DNA from: Candidatus Aquabacterium excrementipullorum
GTDB lineage: Bacteria > Pseudomonadota > Gammaproteobacteria > Burkholderiales > Burkholderiaceae_C
Assembly (NCBI GenBank): GCA_019112875.1
Contig: DXIO01000085.1
Coordinates: 1 to 56,101, forward strand
Direction of reading: 5' to 3'
DNA: 56,101 nucleotides
In this document: positions 44,489-53,200 of the stretch, one piece after another
Position numbering within the stretch: position 1 is the stretch's first letter
How the letters are laid out: the number at the start of each line of letters is the position of its first letter
Translations under genes and position numbers: made by a program
The notes under the pieces: model-generated
Told to the model about the DNA's origin: nothing
The model's input: only the letters and a program-made list of their open reading frames with translations
The model's database searches: none

Positions 44489-44512
44489 AGCCTGACGGTT
44501 TTTGGCCGAAAA
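44486..44512 (+). promoter_or_regulatory. Sigma-28 (FliA) promoter for cheY-cheA-cheW
   Basis: TAAAGCCT at 44486-44493, an 11-base spacer and GCCGAAAA at 44505-44512 match the FliA consensus (TAAAGTTT-N11-GCCGATAA) at 13 of 16 positions with the exact spacing. It begins on the stop codon of the CheZ-like gene and gives a leader of about 66 bases before cheY. Confidence 0.75.
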
Positions 44513-44585
44513 AGTCGCAAATCGCCCTCGGGCCAGCCCATTCCAAACAGATTCGACTCTCACCTAAAAAGCACCGGAGAGAACC

Positions 44586-44945
44586 ATGCATTCGATTCTT
44601 GCCGTCGACGATTCGGCTTCCATGCGCCAGATGGTGGCCTTCACCCTCAAGAGCGCCGGCTACAACGTGGTGGAGGCCGTGGACGGGCAGGACGCTTGGG
44701 AAAAAGCCGGCGGCCGCACTTTCGACCTGGTGCTGACCGACCAGAACATGCCCCGCATGGACGGCATCAGCCTGACCAAGAAGCTGCGCGAATCGCCGCA
44801 GTTCAAGGCCACGCCGATCCTGATCCTGACCACCGAATCGAGCGACCAGATGAAGCAGGCCGGCCGTGCCGCTGGCGCCACCGGTTGGCTGGTGAAACCC
44901 TTCGATCCGAACAAGCTGATCGAAGTCATCAAAAAAGTGATTTGA
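44586..44945 (+). CDS. cheY: Chemotaxis response regulator CheY
   Basis: Single-domain receiver of 119 residues. The acidic pair in ILAVDDSAS, the phospho-acceptor in LVLTDQNMPRMDG, the Thr in ILTTESS and the Lys in WLVKPFDP are all present. Phosphorylated by CheA, it would act on the flagellar switch or on another motility output. CCGGAGAG upstream supports the ATG. A FliA-type promoter lies just ahead and a hairpin with a T run lies between it and cheA. Confidence 0.94.
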   Translation: MHSILAVDDSASMRQMVAFTLKSAGYNVVEAVDGQDAWEKAGGRTFDLVLTDQNMPRMDGISLTKKLRESPQFKATPILILTTESSDQMKQAGRAAGATGWLVKPFDPNKLIEVIKKVI

Positions 44946-44948
44946 GCG

Positions 44949-44970
44949 GAGGCCCCCGGGGGCCTCTTTT
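44949..44970 (+). terminator. Hairpin terminator between cheY and cheA
   Basis: GAGGCCCCC (44949-44957) is directly followed by its complement GGGGGCCTC (44958-44966) and TTTT. It lies in the 68 bases between two genes that should be co-expressed, so it may be a partial terminator that sets the CheY:CheA ratio. Confidence 0.65.
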
Positions 44971-45013
44971 CAAGCAGATACACGTTCCCCCACAGGATTA
45001 GCAGGAGCCAGTC

Positions 45014-47185
45014 ATGGCAGACACGAGCACCGACAGCGGTCAGATGGACGCAGGCATCGATCTGAGTCAGTTCTACCAGGTCTTCTTCGAGGAGGCCGGC
45101 GAGAACCTGGACCAGATGGAGCAGTTGCTGCTCGGCCTGGACCTGACCGAGGCCGACGACGAGGAGCTCAACGCCATCTTCCGTTGCGCGCACTCGATCA
45201 AGGGCGGCGCCGCCACCTTCGGTTTTGCCGACGTGGCCGAGCTGACGCACCAGATGGAGACGCTGCTGGACAAGCTGCGCCGCCACGAACTGGCGCCCAA
45301 CAACTCCATGGTCGACGTGCTGCTGGCCTCGGGCGATGCGCTCAAGGCCATGCTGGGCCGCCATCAGGGCGTGAACAGCGATGTGATCGACACGACCGAG
45401 CTGCTGAGCAACATCCGCGCCTTCGTGGCCGGCGAGGTGCCGCCGCCCGTGGTCGCCAGTGCGCCGGTGAAGGCCGAGCCTGTGCCGCAAGCTGCTGCCG
45501 CCCCGGTGGCCGTGGCGTCTGCGGCACCGGCCACCCAGGCCGCCCCCACCACTGGCCAGCGCACCGTGGAGCTGCAGGTCGGCCCGCTGAGCAATCCGGC
45601 CCAGGCCGACAACCTGATCGACCTGTTCAAGGAAATCACCGACCTGGGCACCATCTCGGCCCTGCCGGATGACCCGGCCCTGCCTGGCGTGCGCCGCTTC
45701 ACCGTGAGCACCGCCTCGGCCGAATCCGATCTGCTGGACCTGTTCACCTTCCATGTGGCCCGTGAGCAGGTGAAGTTCCTGGCGCTGGGCGCCACGCCCC
45801 AGGCCGGCGCCACCGATGCCGGCTACGGCTTCTTCGATCCCGATGAAGACCGCCCGGGCCCGCCCGTGGAAGCGCCTGGCTATGGCTTCTTCGACAACGC
45901 GCCTGGTGCGCCGGCCCAGACGGCCCCGAAGGCGGCGAGCAGCGCCGAGCCGGTGGTCGCCAAGCCCTTGGCGGCCAAGCAGCCCGCTGCCGCCAAGGCC
46001 GAGAAGCCGCAGGCTGCGCTGGAAGCCTCCACCATCCGCGTGTCGGTCGAGAAGGTCGACCAGCTCATCAACCTGGTGGGCGAACTGGTCATCACCCAGG
46101 CCATGCTGGCCCAGAACAGCCGCGGCCTGGACCCGGTGCTCTACCAGCAACTGACCAGCGGCCTGACCGACCTGGACCGCAACACCCGCGACCTGCAAGA
46201 GGCCGTGATGTCGATCCGGATGATTCCGATGTCGACCGTGTTCAGCCGCTTCCCGCGCATGCTGCGCGACCTGGCCAACAAGCTGGGCAAGAAGGTCGAG
46301 CTGGTCATGCAGGGTGAAGCCACCGAACTGGACAAGGGCCTGGTCGAGAAGATCACCGACCCGCTGACCCACCTGGTGCGCAACAGCTGCGACCACGGCA
46401 TCGAGATGCCGGCCGACCGTCTGGCCAAGGGCAAGTCCGAGGTCGGCACGATCACCTTGGCGGCCTCCCACCAGGGCGGCTCCATCGTGATCGAGGTGCG
46501 CGACGACGGCCGTGGCCTGAACCGCGACAAGCTGATCAAGAAGGCCCGCGAGAAGGGCATCGATGCGCCCGACACCATGACCGATTCGGAGGTCTGGAAC
46601 CTGATCTTCGCGCCGGGCTTCTCCACCGCCGAGGAAGTGACCGACGTGTCCGGCCGCGGCGTGGGCATGGACGTGGTCAAGAAGAACATCGCCTCGCTGG
46701 GCGGCACGGTCGAGATCGACTCCGCCGAGGGCTATGGCATGCGCGTCTCGGTGCGCCTGCCGCTGACGCTGGCCATCATGGACGGCATGAGCGTGGGCGT
46801 GGGCGAAGAGGTCTACATCCTGCCGCTGTCGTCCGTGGTCGAGAGCTTCCAGGTCAATGCCGAGATGGTCAAGACCATCGGTGGCTCGGGCCGGGTGGTC
46901 GAGGTGCGCGACGAGTACATGCCCGTGGTCGAACTGGAGAAGGTCTTCCAGGTGCCGCGCTTCGATTGGGAGCACACCAGCGGGATCATGGTGGTCGTCG
47001 AGGCTGAAAGCGGCCGCGTGGCCATGCTGGTCGACGAACTGCTCGGTCAGCAGCAGGTCGTGGTCAAGAACCTCGAGTCCAACTACCGCAAGGTCAACGA
47101 CGTCTCGGGTGCGACGATCATGGGTGACGGCCGCGTCGCCCTGATCCTGGACGTGGGCGCCCTGGTGCGCCGCTCGCGCCACTGA
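45014..47185 (+). CDS. cheA: Chemotaxis histidine kinase CheA
   Basis: Cytoplasmic kinase of 723 residues that relays receptor signals to CheY. The P1 Hpt domain has phospho-His 60 in CAHSIKGGAATFGF. A P2-like CheY-binding domain spans about 176-258. A linker of about 70 residues contains GYGFFD twice (near 270 and 289). P3 dimerisation, the P4 ATPase (HLVRNSCDHGIEMP, VRDDGRGLNRD, GRGVGMDVV) and the P5 CheW-like domain follow, ending GRVALILDVGALVRR. GCAGGAG upstream supports the ATG. cheW follows 22 bases later. Confidence 0.96.
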   Translation: MADTSTDSGQMDAGIDLSQFYQVFFEEAGENLDQMEQLLLGLDLTEADDEELNAIFRCAHSIKGGAATFGFADVAELTHQMETLLDKLRRHELAPNNSMVDVLLASGDALKAMLGRHQGVNSDVIDTTELLSNIRAFVAGEVPPPVVASAPVKAEPVPQAAAAPVAVASAAPATQAAPTTGQRTVELQVGPLSNPAQADNLIDLFKEITDLGTISALPDDPALPGVRRFTVSTASAESDLLDLFTFHVAREQVKFLALGATPQAGATDAGYGFFDPDEDRPGPPVEAPGYGFFDNAPGAPAQTAPKAASSAEPVVAKPLAAKQPAAAKAEKPQAALEASTIRVSVEKVDQLINLVGELVITQAMLAQNSRGLDPVLYQQLTSGLTDLDRNTRDLQEAVMSIRMIPMSTVFSRFPRMLRDLANKLGKKVELVMQGEATELDKGLVEKITDPLTHLVRNSCDHGIEMPADRLAKGKSEVGTITLAASHQGGSIVIEVRDDGRGLNRDKLIKKAREKGIDAPDTMTDSEVWNLIFAPGFSTAEEVTDVSGRGVGMDVVKKNIASLGGTVEIDSAEGYGMRVSVRLPLTLAIMDGMSVGVGEEVYILPLSSVVESFQVNAEMVKTIGGSGRVVEVRDEYMPVVELEKVFQVPRFDWEHTSGIMVVVEAESGRVAMLVDELLGQQQVVVKNLESNYRKVNDVSGATIMGDGRVALILDVGALVRRSRH

Positions 47186-47207
47186 TTCCTAGAAGGAGAC
47201 CCCAATC

Positions 47208-47684
47208 ATGGGCATGATGGAAAAGATCGACGTGCAGACCAGCCTGGCGCGCGAGTACCTCACCTTCCGGCTGGGCGACGAAGAGTACGGCATCGACATC
47301 CTGAAGGTGCAGGAGATCCGGGGCTACGAGAACCCGACCCGCATCGCCAATGCGCCGCACTTCCTCAAGGGCGTGGTCAACCTGCGCGGCACCATCGTGC
47401 CCATCGTCGACCTGCGCATGCGCTTCGGCTGCTCGTCCAGCGAGTACAACTCTTTCACGGTGACCATCGTGCTGCACATCGGGCAGCGCACCATCGGCAC
47501 CGTGGTCGATTCCGTCAGCGACGTGATGGAGATCCCGGCCGATGCGATTCGCTCGGCGCCGGAGATGTCTTCCGCCATCGATGCCACCTACATCCGGGGC
47601 CTGGCCCAGGTGGGCGAGCGCATGGTGATCCTGCTGGACATCGAGAGCATGCTGATGAGCCCCGACATGGGCCTGATCGACTGA
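47208..47684 (+). CDS. cheW: Chemotaxis coupling protein CheW
   Basis: A 158-residue scaffold that couples receptors to CheA. The fold markers EYLTFRLGDEEYGIDILKVQEI, NLRGTIVPIVDLRMRFG and VVDSVSDVMEIP are all present. AAGGAGA at the cheA-cheW junction supports the ATG at 47208. A strong terminator follows, so cheW is the last gene of the cheY-cheA-cheW transcript. Confidence 0.96.
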   Translation: MGMMEKIDVQTSLAREYLTFRLGDEEYGIDILKVQEIRGYENPTRIANAPHFLKGVVNLRGTIVPIVDLRMRFGCSSSEYNSFTVTIVLHIGQRTIGTVVDSVSDVMEIPADAIRSAPEMSSAIDATYIRGLAQVGERMVILLDIESMLMSPDMGLID

Positions 47685-47698
47685 TCTGCCATCCACCG

Positions 47699-47724
47699 CA
47701 AGGGCCCGCTGTCGGGCCCTTGTC
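47699..47724 (+). terminator. Terminator after cheW
   Basis: CAAGGGCCCG (47699-47708), loop CTGT, CGGGCCCTTG (47713-47722), then TC: a perfect ten-base stem. Confidence 0.8.
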
Positions 47725-47779
47725 GCATCTGCCCGGTTCGCCGGGCTCTCTTCCCAAACCCCCGCAGGAGAAACAACCC

Positions 47780-48250
47780 ATGAAGATGATCTCTGGTGTG
47801 GCTGGCGTGGCCTTGTGCACCGCGCTGATGGCGATGACTCCGGCAGCCCAGGCGGCCGATGGTGGCGCGAACAAGGACGATGCCGTGTCCATGGTCAAGA
47901 AGGGCGTGGCCGAGATCAAGTCGCAGGGGGCGGACAAGACCTACGCCGCCATCATCGACAAGGACAACAAGGAGTTCCACGACCGTGACCTCTACCTCGT
48001 GGTCTACGGCTTGGACGGCACCGTGAAGGCCCACGGCGCCAACACCAAGATGGTCGGCAAGAACCTCATCGACCTCAAGGACATCGACGGCAAGCCCTTC
48101 GTGAAGGAACGCGTCGAGATGGCGCAAAAGCAGGCCAGCTTCTGGCAGGACTACAAGTTCACCAACCCAGAGAACAAGAAGATCGAGCCCAAGAGCATGT
48201 ACTGCGAACGGCTCGAGCAGACGGTGGTCTGCGGCGGTATCTACAAGTAA
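47780..48250 (+). CDS. Secreted stand-alone Cache-domain protein
   Basis: A 156-residue protein with a signal peptide ending in PAAQAADGG and a single Cache domain (AIIDKDNKEFHDRDLYLVVY, then GLDGTVKAHG, NLIDLKDIDGKPF). It has no membrane helix after the signal, so it is probably free in the periplasm. Two cysteines near the end (MYCERLEQTVVCGGIYK) could form a disulfide. Cache domains are usually the ligand-binding part of chemoreceptors. Placed after cheW, this may be a soluble binding protein or receptor partner (inference). AGGAG precedes the ATG at 47780. Confidence 0.85.
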   Translation: MKMISGVAGVALCTALMAMTPAAQAADGGANKDDAVSMVKKGVAEIKSQGADKTYAAIIDKDNKEFHDRDLYLVVYGLDGTVKAHGANTKMVGKNLIDLKDIDGKPFVKERVEMAQKQASFWQDYKFTNPENKKIEPKSMYCERLEQTVVCGGIYK

Positions 48251-48269
48251 CGGTTCTTCCGCGGGGGCC

Positions 48270-48287
48270 CACCGCCGGGAGGCGGTG
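48270..48287 (+). promoter_or_regulatory. Hairpin after the Cache gene
   Basis: CACCGCC (48270-48276) pairs with GGCGGTG (48281-48287) around GGGA. No T tract follows; it may stabilise or end the Cache transcript. Confidence 0.4.
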
Positions 48288-48341
48288 AGGCCGCCGGCCG
48301 ACAGATCCAGGGGCAACCCGCCCCTTCAGCCTAGGTGCGTG

Positions 48342-48372
48342 ACCTGTCGGAACAGGTGGATGCCGGACATCC
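48342..48372 (+). promoter_or_regulatory. Two adjacent hairpins with GGA-containing loops
   Basis: ACCTGT-CGGA-ACAGGT (48342-48357) is directly followed by GGATG-CCGGA-CATCC (48358-48372). They lie 52 bases before the GTG start of the next gene. GGA exposed in small hairpin loops is the pattern recognised by CsrA/RsmA, though the flanking bases are not ideal. Confidence 0.35.
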
Positions 48373-48424
48373 GCCGTTTAAGGCGTGGCAAGATCCCTCC
48401 GTTGTGTTCCAGACGGAGATCCCT

Positions 48425-49006
48425 GTGTCCAAGAACGTCTTTGCCTCGGTGATGCTGGGCATGGCCCTGTGCATGGGCCATGTTCAGGCTCAGCAGGGGC
48501 GCGCGGACGATACCGAGACCGAGGTGCGCGTGGCCGCACTCCAGGCCTTGTGGCCCGCCGATCTGGTTCGCCTGACCACGGAATACGTGCAGCAGTACCC
48601 GCGTGGTCCATGGGCTGACGTGGCGCGCAACTGGCAGCGCCGGGCCGCCGACACCATGCGCGTGCTCAACCGGGGTGATGTGCACCTGTACCGCAGCGCC
48701 TTCCAGGGTACGGGCGAAGAGGCCTCGGTCAACGACGAAATCCGTGAGGCCGCCCTGGGCAGCCAGGCCGCCGCCGTGCGCCTGGCTTACAAGTACCAGA
48801 AGGGCGAGGGCGGTCTGACCCGCGACGAGAACCGCTACGTCGGCTGGCTGCAGTTCGCCTCCGTGCTGGGCAACGCCGCCGCTTCCTACGAACTGGCGCT
48901 GTACTTCCGCAAGGAAAACCAGCCCGCCCTGGCTTCCCAATACGAGGCACGGGCCGTCAGCCTGGGCTACAACCCCCCGCTGGCGCTGGACCACGTCCGG
49001 AAATAG
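48425..49006 (+). CDS. Secreted Sel1-like protein, copy 1
   Basis: A 193-residue protein with a signal peptide (MSKNVFASVMLGMALCMGHVQA) and a helical mature part. The second half resembles degenerate Sel1-like repeats: AAVRLAYKYQKGEGG, then ENRYVGWLQFASVLGNAAASYELALYF. The C-terminus is YEARAVSLGYNPPLALDHVRK. The GTG at 48425 is selected because GGAG lies six bases upstream and it gives a clean signal peptide; the open frame extends upstream to 48335. It is clearly paralogous to the next gene. No specific function is recognised. Confidence 0.82.
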   Translation: MSKNVFASVMLGMALCMGHVQAQQGRADDTETEVRVAALQALWPADLVRLTTEYVQQYPRGPWADVARNWQRRAADTMRVLNRGDVHLYRSAFQGTGEEASVNDEIREAALGSQAAAVRLAYKYQKGEGGLTRDENRYVGWLQFASVLGNAAASYELALYFRKENQPALASQYEARAVSLGYNPPLALDHVRK

Positions 49007-49047
49007 TCACGGAAAACACATCCACGAACCGGTGGATACAGACGAAA

Positions 49048-49061
49048 CGGTACTAGTACCG
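49048..49061. promoter_or_regulatory. 14-bp perfect palindrome between Sel1-like paralogues
   Basis: CGGTACTAGTACCG reads the same on both strands. It lies 70 bases before the second paralogue and could be an operator. Confidence 0.4.
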
Positions 49062-49131
49062 GTGCGATCCCCCCTGTTTGCGCGCTGATCTGCAACACTT
49101 CAGTCATCGACCACCCATTTGGGGGATTGTT

Positions 49132-49710
49132 ATGACGATCAAGACAGTTGTTGCTTCTTTCGTGCTGGGCCTGGCCTGCGTGGCTGGTGTGGCGAATGCT
49201 GCTCCCGCCGCTGAACCGACAACCGAAACCAGCCTGCGCCAATCGATGCAGGAGGCCCTGTGGCCCGCCGACATCGTGCAAGCCGCGGGTGACTATCTTC
49301 GTCAATACCCCAACGGTGACTGGGCCGATGCCGCCCGCGCCCTGTACGAGCGCGCTTCGACCTCTGCCCGTGTGCTGGCCCGCAGCGATGTGCGCCTGTA
49401 CCGCGGTGCCTTCCAGTCCGACCTGCTGCCCGCCCCCGTGAAGGCGGACCTGCGCAAGGCCGCGCTGGGTGACCAGGACGCCGCCGTGCGCCTGGCCCAT
49501 GCCTACAAGCAGGCTGGTGGCGACAAGGCCGGCAGCCGCTACGTCGGCTGGCTGCAGTACGCCGCCGTGATGGGCCATGACAAGGCCGCGTACGAGCTGG
49601 CGCTGCACTTCCGCAATCAAGACCAGCCCGTGCTGGCCTCGCAATACGAAGCCCGTGCCCTGGCGCTGGGTTATGTGATGCCCACCGTGCTGGACCACGT
49701 GCGCAAGTGA
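49132..49710 (+). CDS. Secreted Sel1-like protein, copy 2
   Basis: A 192-residue secreted protein with signal peptide MTIKTVVASFVLGLACVAGV ending at ANA. It aligns with copy 1 along its whole mature length: EALWPADIV, LRQYPNGDWADAARALYERA, DVRLYRGAFQ, AALGDQDAAVRLAHAYKQ, RYVGWLQYAAVMGHDKAAYE, ASQYEARALALGY and LDHVRK. The ATG at 49132 follows GGGGGA. The 125-base gap between the copies holds a perfect palindrome. A terminator follows. The pair lies directly after the chemotaxis cluster, but nothing in the sequence ties its function to it. Confidence 0.85.
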   Translation: MTIKTVVASFVLGLACVAGVANAAPAAEPTTETSLRQSMQEALWPADIVQAAGDYLRQYPNGDWADAARALYERASTSARVLARSDVRLYRGAFQSDLLPAPVKADLRKAALGDQDAAVRLAHAYKQAGGDKAGSRYVGWLQYAAVMGHDKAAYELALHFRNQDQPVLASQYEARALALGYVMPTVLDHVRK

Positions 49711-49745
49711 AACGACATCGCCGGCATCACCCCGCCGCGCCCATG

Positions 49746-49772
49746 AAAAAAGCCCCCTTGGGGGCTTTTTGC
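49746..49772 (+). terminator. Intrinsic terminator after copy 2
   Basis: AAAAAGCCCCC ending at 49757 pairs with GGGGGCTTTTT (49760-49770) around TT, followed by GCTTTTC. It lies between convergent genes. Confidence 0.9.
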
Positions 49773-49807
49773 TTTTCTGGACCGAAGAAAGAAGCGCCGC
49801 TGGTGCC

Positions 49808-50248
49808 TCAGGACAGACTGAGCTGGATCTGCTGGTCCAGCTCCAGCAGCTTGCCCGGATCGAAGGGGGGCTCGGCTGGCGCCTCGCGCTGCTGCGCGCC
49901 CCAGATGGGCTGCGGAAAGTGCGGGTCGTCGCGGTAACGGGCGATCAGATGCCAGTGCAGGTGCGGCACCATGTTGCCCAGGCTGGCCAGGTTGACCTTG
50001 ATGGGCTGCAGGTGCATGCGGATCAGCGATTCGATCAGGGCGACCGCGTCCATGCAGCGCCCCCGTTCAGCCTGCGACAGATCGCTGAACTCTGCCACGT
50101 GGTCGTTCCAGATCACGCGGTAAAAGCCAGGGTGCAGCGCATCGCTCACCCGCACCACGCGCAACTCGGTGTTGCGCACCACCAGCGCGCCGCCGGGCTG
50201 TTCGCACAGCTCGCAACCGGCGCGGCGGGTGGTGTCCAGCTGTCCCAT
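49808..50248 (-). CDS. HIT-family (histidine triad) protein
   Basis: A 146-residue nucleotide-binding protein with the histidine triad NMVPHLHWHLIARYRDDP; the family hydrolyses or transfers nucleotidyl groups. CELCEQ near the N-terminus may be half of a metal site, as in some HIT proteins. The ATG at 50248 leaves 20 bases to the oxidoreductase stop; a GTG at 50272 would overlap it. Tight spacing on the same strand suggests co-transcription with the large FAD protein upstream, though any shared substrate is unknown. Confidence 0.9.
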   Translation of the reverse strand: MGQLDTTRRAGCELCEQPGGALVVRNTELRVVRVSDALHPGFYRVIWNDHVAEFSDLSQAERGRCMDAVALIESLIRMHLQPIKVNLASLGNMVPHLHWHLIARYRDDPHFPQPIWGAQQREAPAEPPFDPGKLLELDQQIQLSLS

Positions 50249-50268
50249 GGTCACAGGCTCGACCCGCC

Positions 50269-53200
50269 TCACACCAGCACGCGTTCGATGCCGCCTTCAT
50301 TGGCGCGCTTGACGTACTCGGGCAGCCAGTTCTCGCCCAGGATCTGCCGGGCCATCTCGATGACGATGTAGTCGGCTTCGAGCAGGCCGTTCTGCAGGTC
50401 GTCCTGGTAGCGGTTCAGGCCCTGCAGGCAGCTGGGGCAGGAGGTCAGGATCTTGACGTTGTCCTTCGGGGCCACCAGGCCCTGCTCGCGCAGCGCGGCC
50501 TCGCCCTTGCGGATCTCGTGTTCCTTGCGGAAGCGCACCTGCGTGGACACGTCGGGCCGGTTGGCGAACAGGGTGCCCGATTCGCCGCAGCAGCGGTCCG
50601 ACTTGATCACGTTGTCGCCCACCAGCGCCTTCACCGTCTTCATCGGCTCCTGCAACTTCATGGGGCTGTGGCAGGGGTCGTGGAAGAGATAGGCGTCCTT
50701 GCCCTGCAGCTTGATGCCTTTTTCGAGCAGGTACTCGTGGATGTCGATGATGCGGCAGCCCGGGAAGATCTTGTCGAACTGGTAGCCCTGCAGCTGGTCG
50801 TAGCAGGTGCCGCAGGACACGACCACGGTCTTGATGTCCAGGTAGTTCAGCGTGTTGGCCACGCGGTGGAACAGCACCCGGTTGTCGGTGATCATCTTCT
50901 CGGCGGTGTCGAACTGGCCGGCGCCGCGCTGCGGGTAGCCGCAGCACAGGTAGCCCGGCGGCAGCACGGTCTGCACGCCCGCATGCCAGAGCATGGCCTG
51001 CGTGGCCAGACCCACCTGGCTGAACAGGCGCTCGGAGCCGCAGCCCGGGAAGTAGAACACCGCCTCGGTGTCAGCCGAGGTCTGCTTGGGGTTGCGGATG
51101 ATCGGGACGTAGTTCTTGTCCTCGATGTCCAGCAGCGCGCGCGCGGTCTTCTTGGGCAGGCCGCCCGGCATCTTCTTGTTGATGAAGTGGATGACCTGTT
51201 CTTTGATCGGCGCGGTGCCGTGGGTGGCCGGCGGCGCGCTGGTCTGCTTGCGCGCGACCAGCTTGAGCGCATCGTTGGCCAGGCGCTGGGCCTTGTAGCC
51301 GACTTCGGTCATGCCGGCCCGCATGATCTTGATGGTCTGCGGGTTGTTGGTGTTCAGGAAGGCCATGCCCACCTTGGCCACCGGCCGGAACGACTTCTTG
51401 CCCAGCTTGTTGAGCAGGTTGCGCATGTTCATCGACACGTCGCCGAAGTCGATGTTGACCGGGCAGGGCGTGACGCACTTGTGGCAGACCGTGCAGTGGT
51501 CGGACACGTCCTCGAACTCCGACCAGTGCTTGATGGACACGCCACGGCGCGTCTGCTCTTCGTACAGGAAGGCCTCGATCAGCAGCGAGGTGGCCAGGAT
51601 CTTGTTGCGCGGGCTGTACAGCAGGTTGGCGCGCGGCACGTGCGTGGCGCACACCGGCTTGCACTTGCCGCAGCGCAGGCAGTCCTTGAAGCTGGCGGCG
51701 ATGTCGCCGATGTCGCTCTGCTGCATGATCAGCGACTCGTGGCCCATCAGGCCGAACGAGGGCGTGTAGGCCTCGGTGAGGTCGGCCGCGTGGACATCAT
51801 CGCCCAGGGCCTTGAGGTGCGCGCCGCGCAGCAGCTTGCCCTTGTTGAAGCGGCCTTGCGGGTCGATGCGCAGCTTGTACTCGGTGAAGGCCTGCATCTC
51901 GTCGTCGGACAAGAACTCAAGCTTGGTGATGCCGATGCCGTGCTCGCCCGAAATCACGCCGTCCAGGCTGCGCGCCAGCTTCATGATGCGCGCCACGGCC
52001 TCGTGGGCCGTCTGCAGCATCTCGTAGTTGTCGCTGTTGACGGGGATGTTGGTGTGCACGTTGCCGTCGCCGGCGTGCATGTGCAGGGCCACCCACACGC
52101 GGCCGCGCAGCACCTGCTTGTGGATGCGCTTGAGCTCGTTGATGACCTCGCCCAGGGCGTTGCCGGCGAACTCCTGCGCCAGCGCGTCTCGGATCTCCTT
52201 CTTCCAGCTGACGCGGATGCTCCACGTCTGCAGCAGGTTGAAGACGGTGTCGCCCTCGGCCGGGGTGTAGGTGCCGTCGCGGTGCTGCTCGTAGCCCAGC
52301 GCCACGAGGTGGTCGCCCGCCACGCTCAGCGGCGTGTCGATGCGGTCGTGCAGGAACTGCCAGCGTTCGCGCACCTTGGCCAGGTGGGCCAGCGCGAACT
52401 GCACCTTCTCGCCCAGTTGCTCAGGGCTGGGCAGCTCGGCGGAATCCTCGACCTTGCCCAGGGGCAGGTTGCCTGTCTTGAAGAAGGCCTCGAAGGCGTC
52501 GATCAGGGCCAGCTTGTTGCGCAGGCTCAGTTCGATGTTGATGCGCTCGATGCCCAGGGTGTACTCGCCCATGCGCGGCAGCGGGATCACCACGTCTTCG
52601 TTCACCTTGAACGCGTTGGTGTGCTTGGCGATGGCGGCGGTGCGCTTGCGGTCGGCCCAGAACTTCTTGCGGGCGTCGGCGCTCACGGCCACGAAGCCTT
52701 CGCCGGAGCGGCCGTTGGCCAGGCGGATGACCTCGCTGGTGGCGCGGGCCACGCGGTCTTCGTCGTCACCGACGATGTCACCGATCAGCACCATCTTGGG
52801 CAGGCCCGAGCCGCCCACGTTGCGCTTGCTCTTGGTGGCGTAGCCCACGGCGCGCAGGTAGCGGTCGTCCAGGTGCTCCAGGCCCGCGAGGATGGCGCCG
52901 CCAGGCTGCTTCATCTCCTCGAACATGAAGTCCTTGATCTCGACGATCGAGGGCACGCAATCCTTCGGGTTGCCGAAGAACTCCAGGCACACGGTGCGCG
53001 TGTGCTTGGGCATGCGGTGCACCACCCAACGGCAGCTGGTGATCAGGCCGTCGCAGCCTTCCTTCTGGATGCCGGGCAGGCCGGCCAGGAACTTGTCGGT
53101 GACGTCCTTGCCCAGGCCTTCCTTGCGGAAGATGCGGCCGGGGATGTCCAGGCGTTCGGTGCGGATGGGCGTCTTGCCGTCGGGCTGGTAGTAGTGCAAC

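Noticed and set aside
44660-47182. 840-codon open frame antisense to cheY-cheA
   Set aside because: It runs through two well-conserved chemotaxis genes and shows no recognisable domain.
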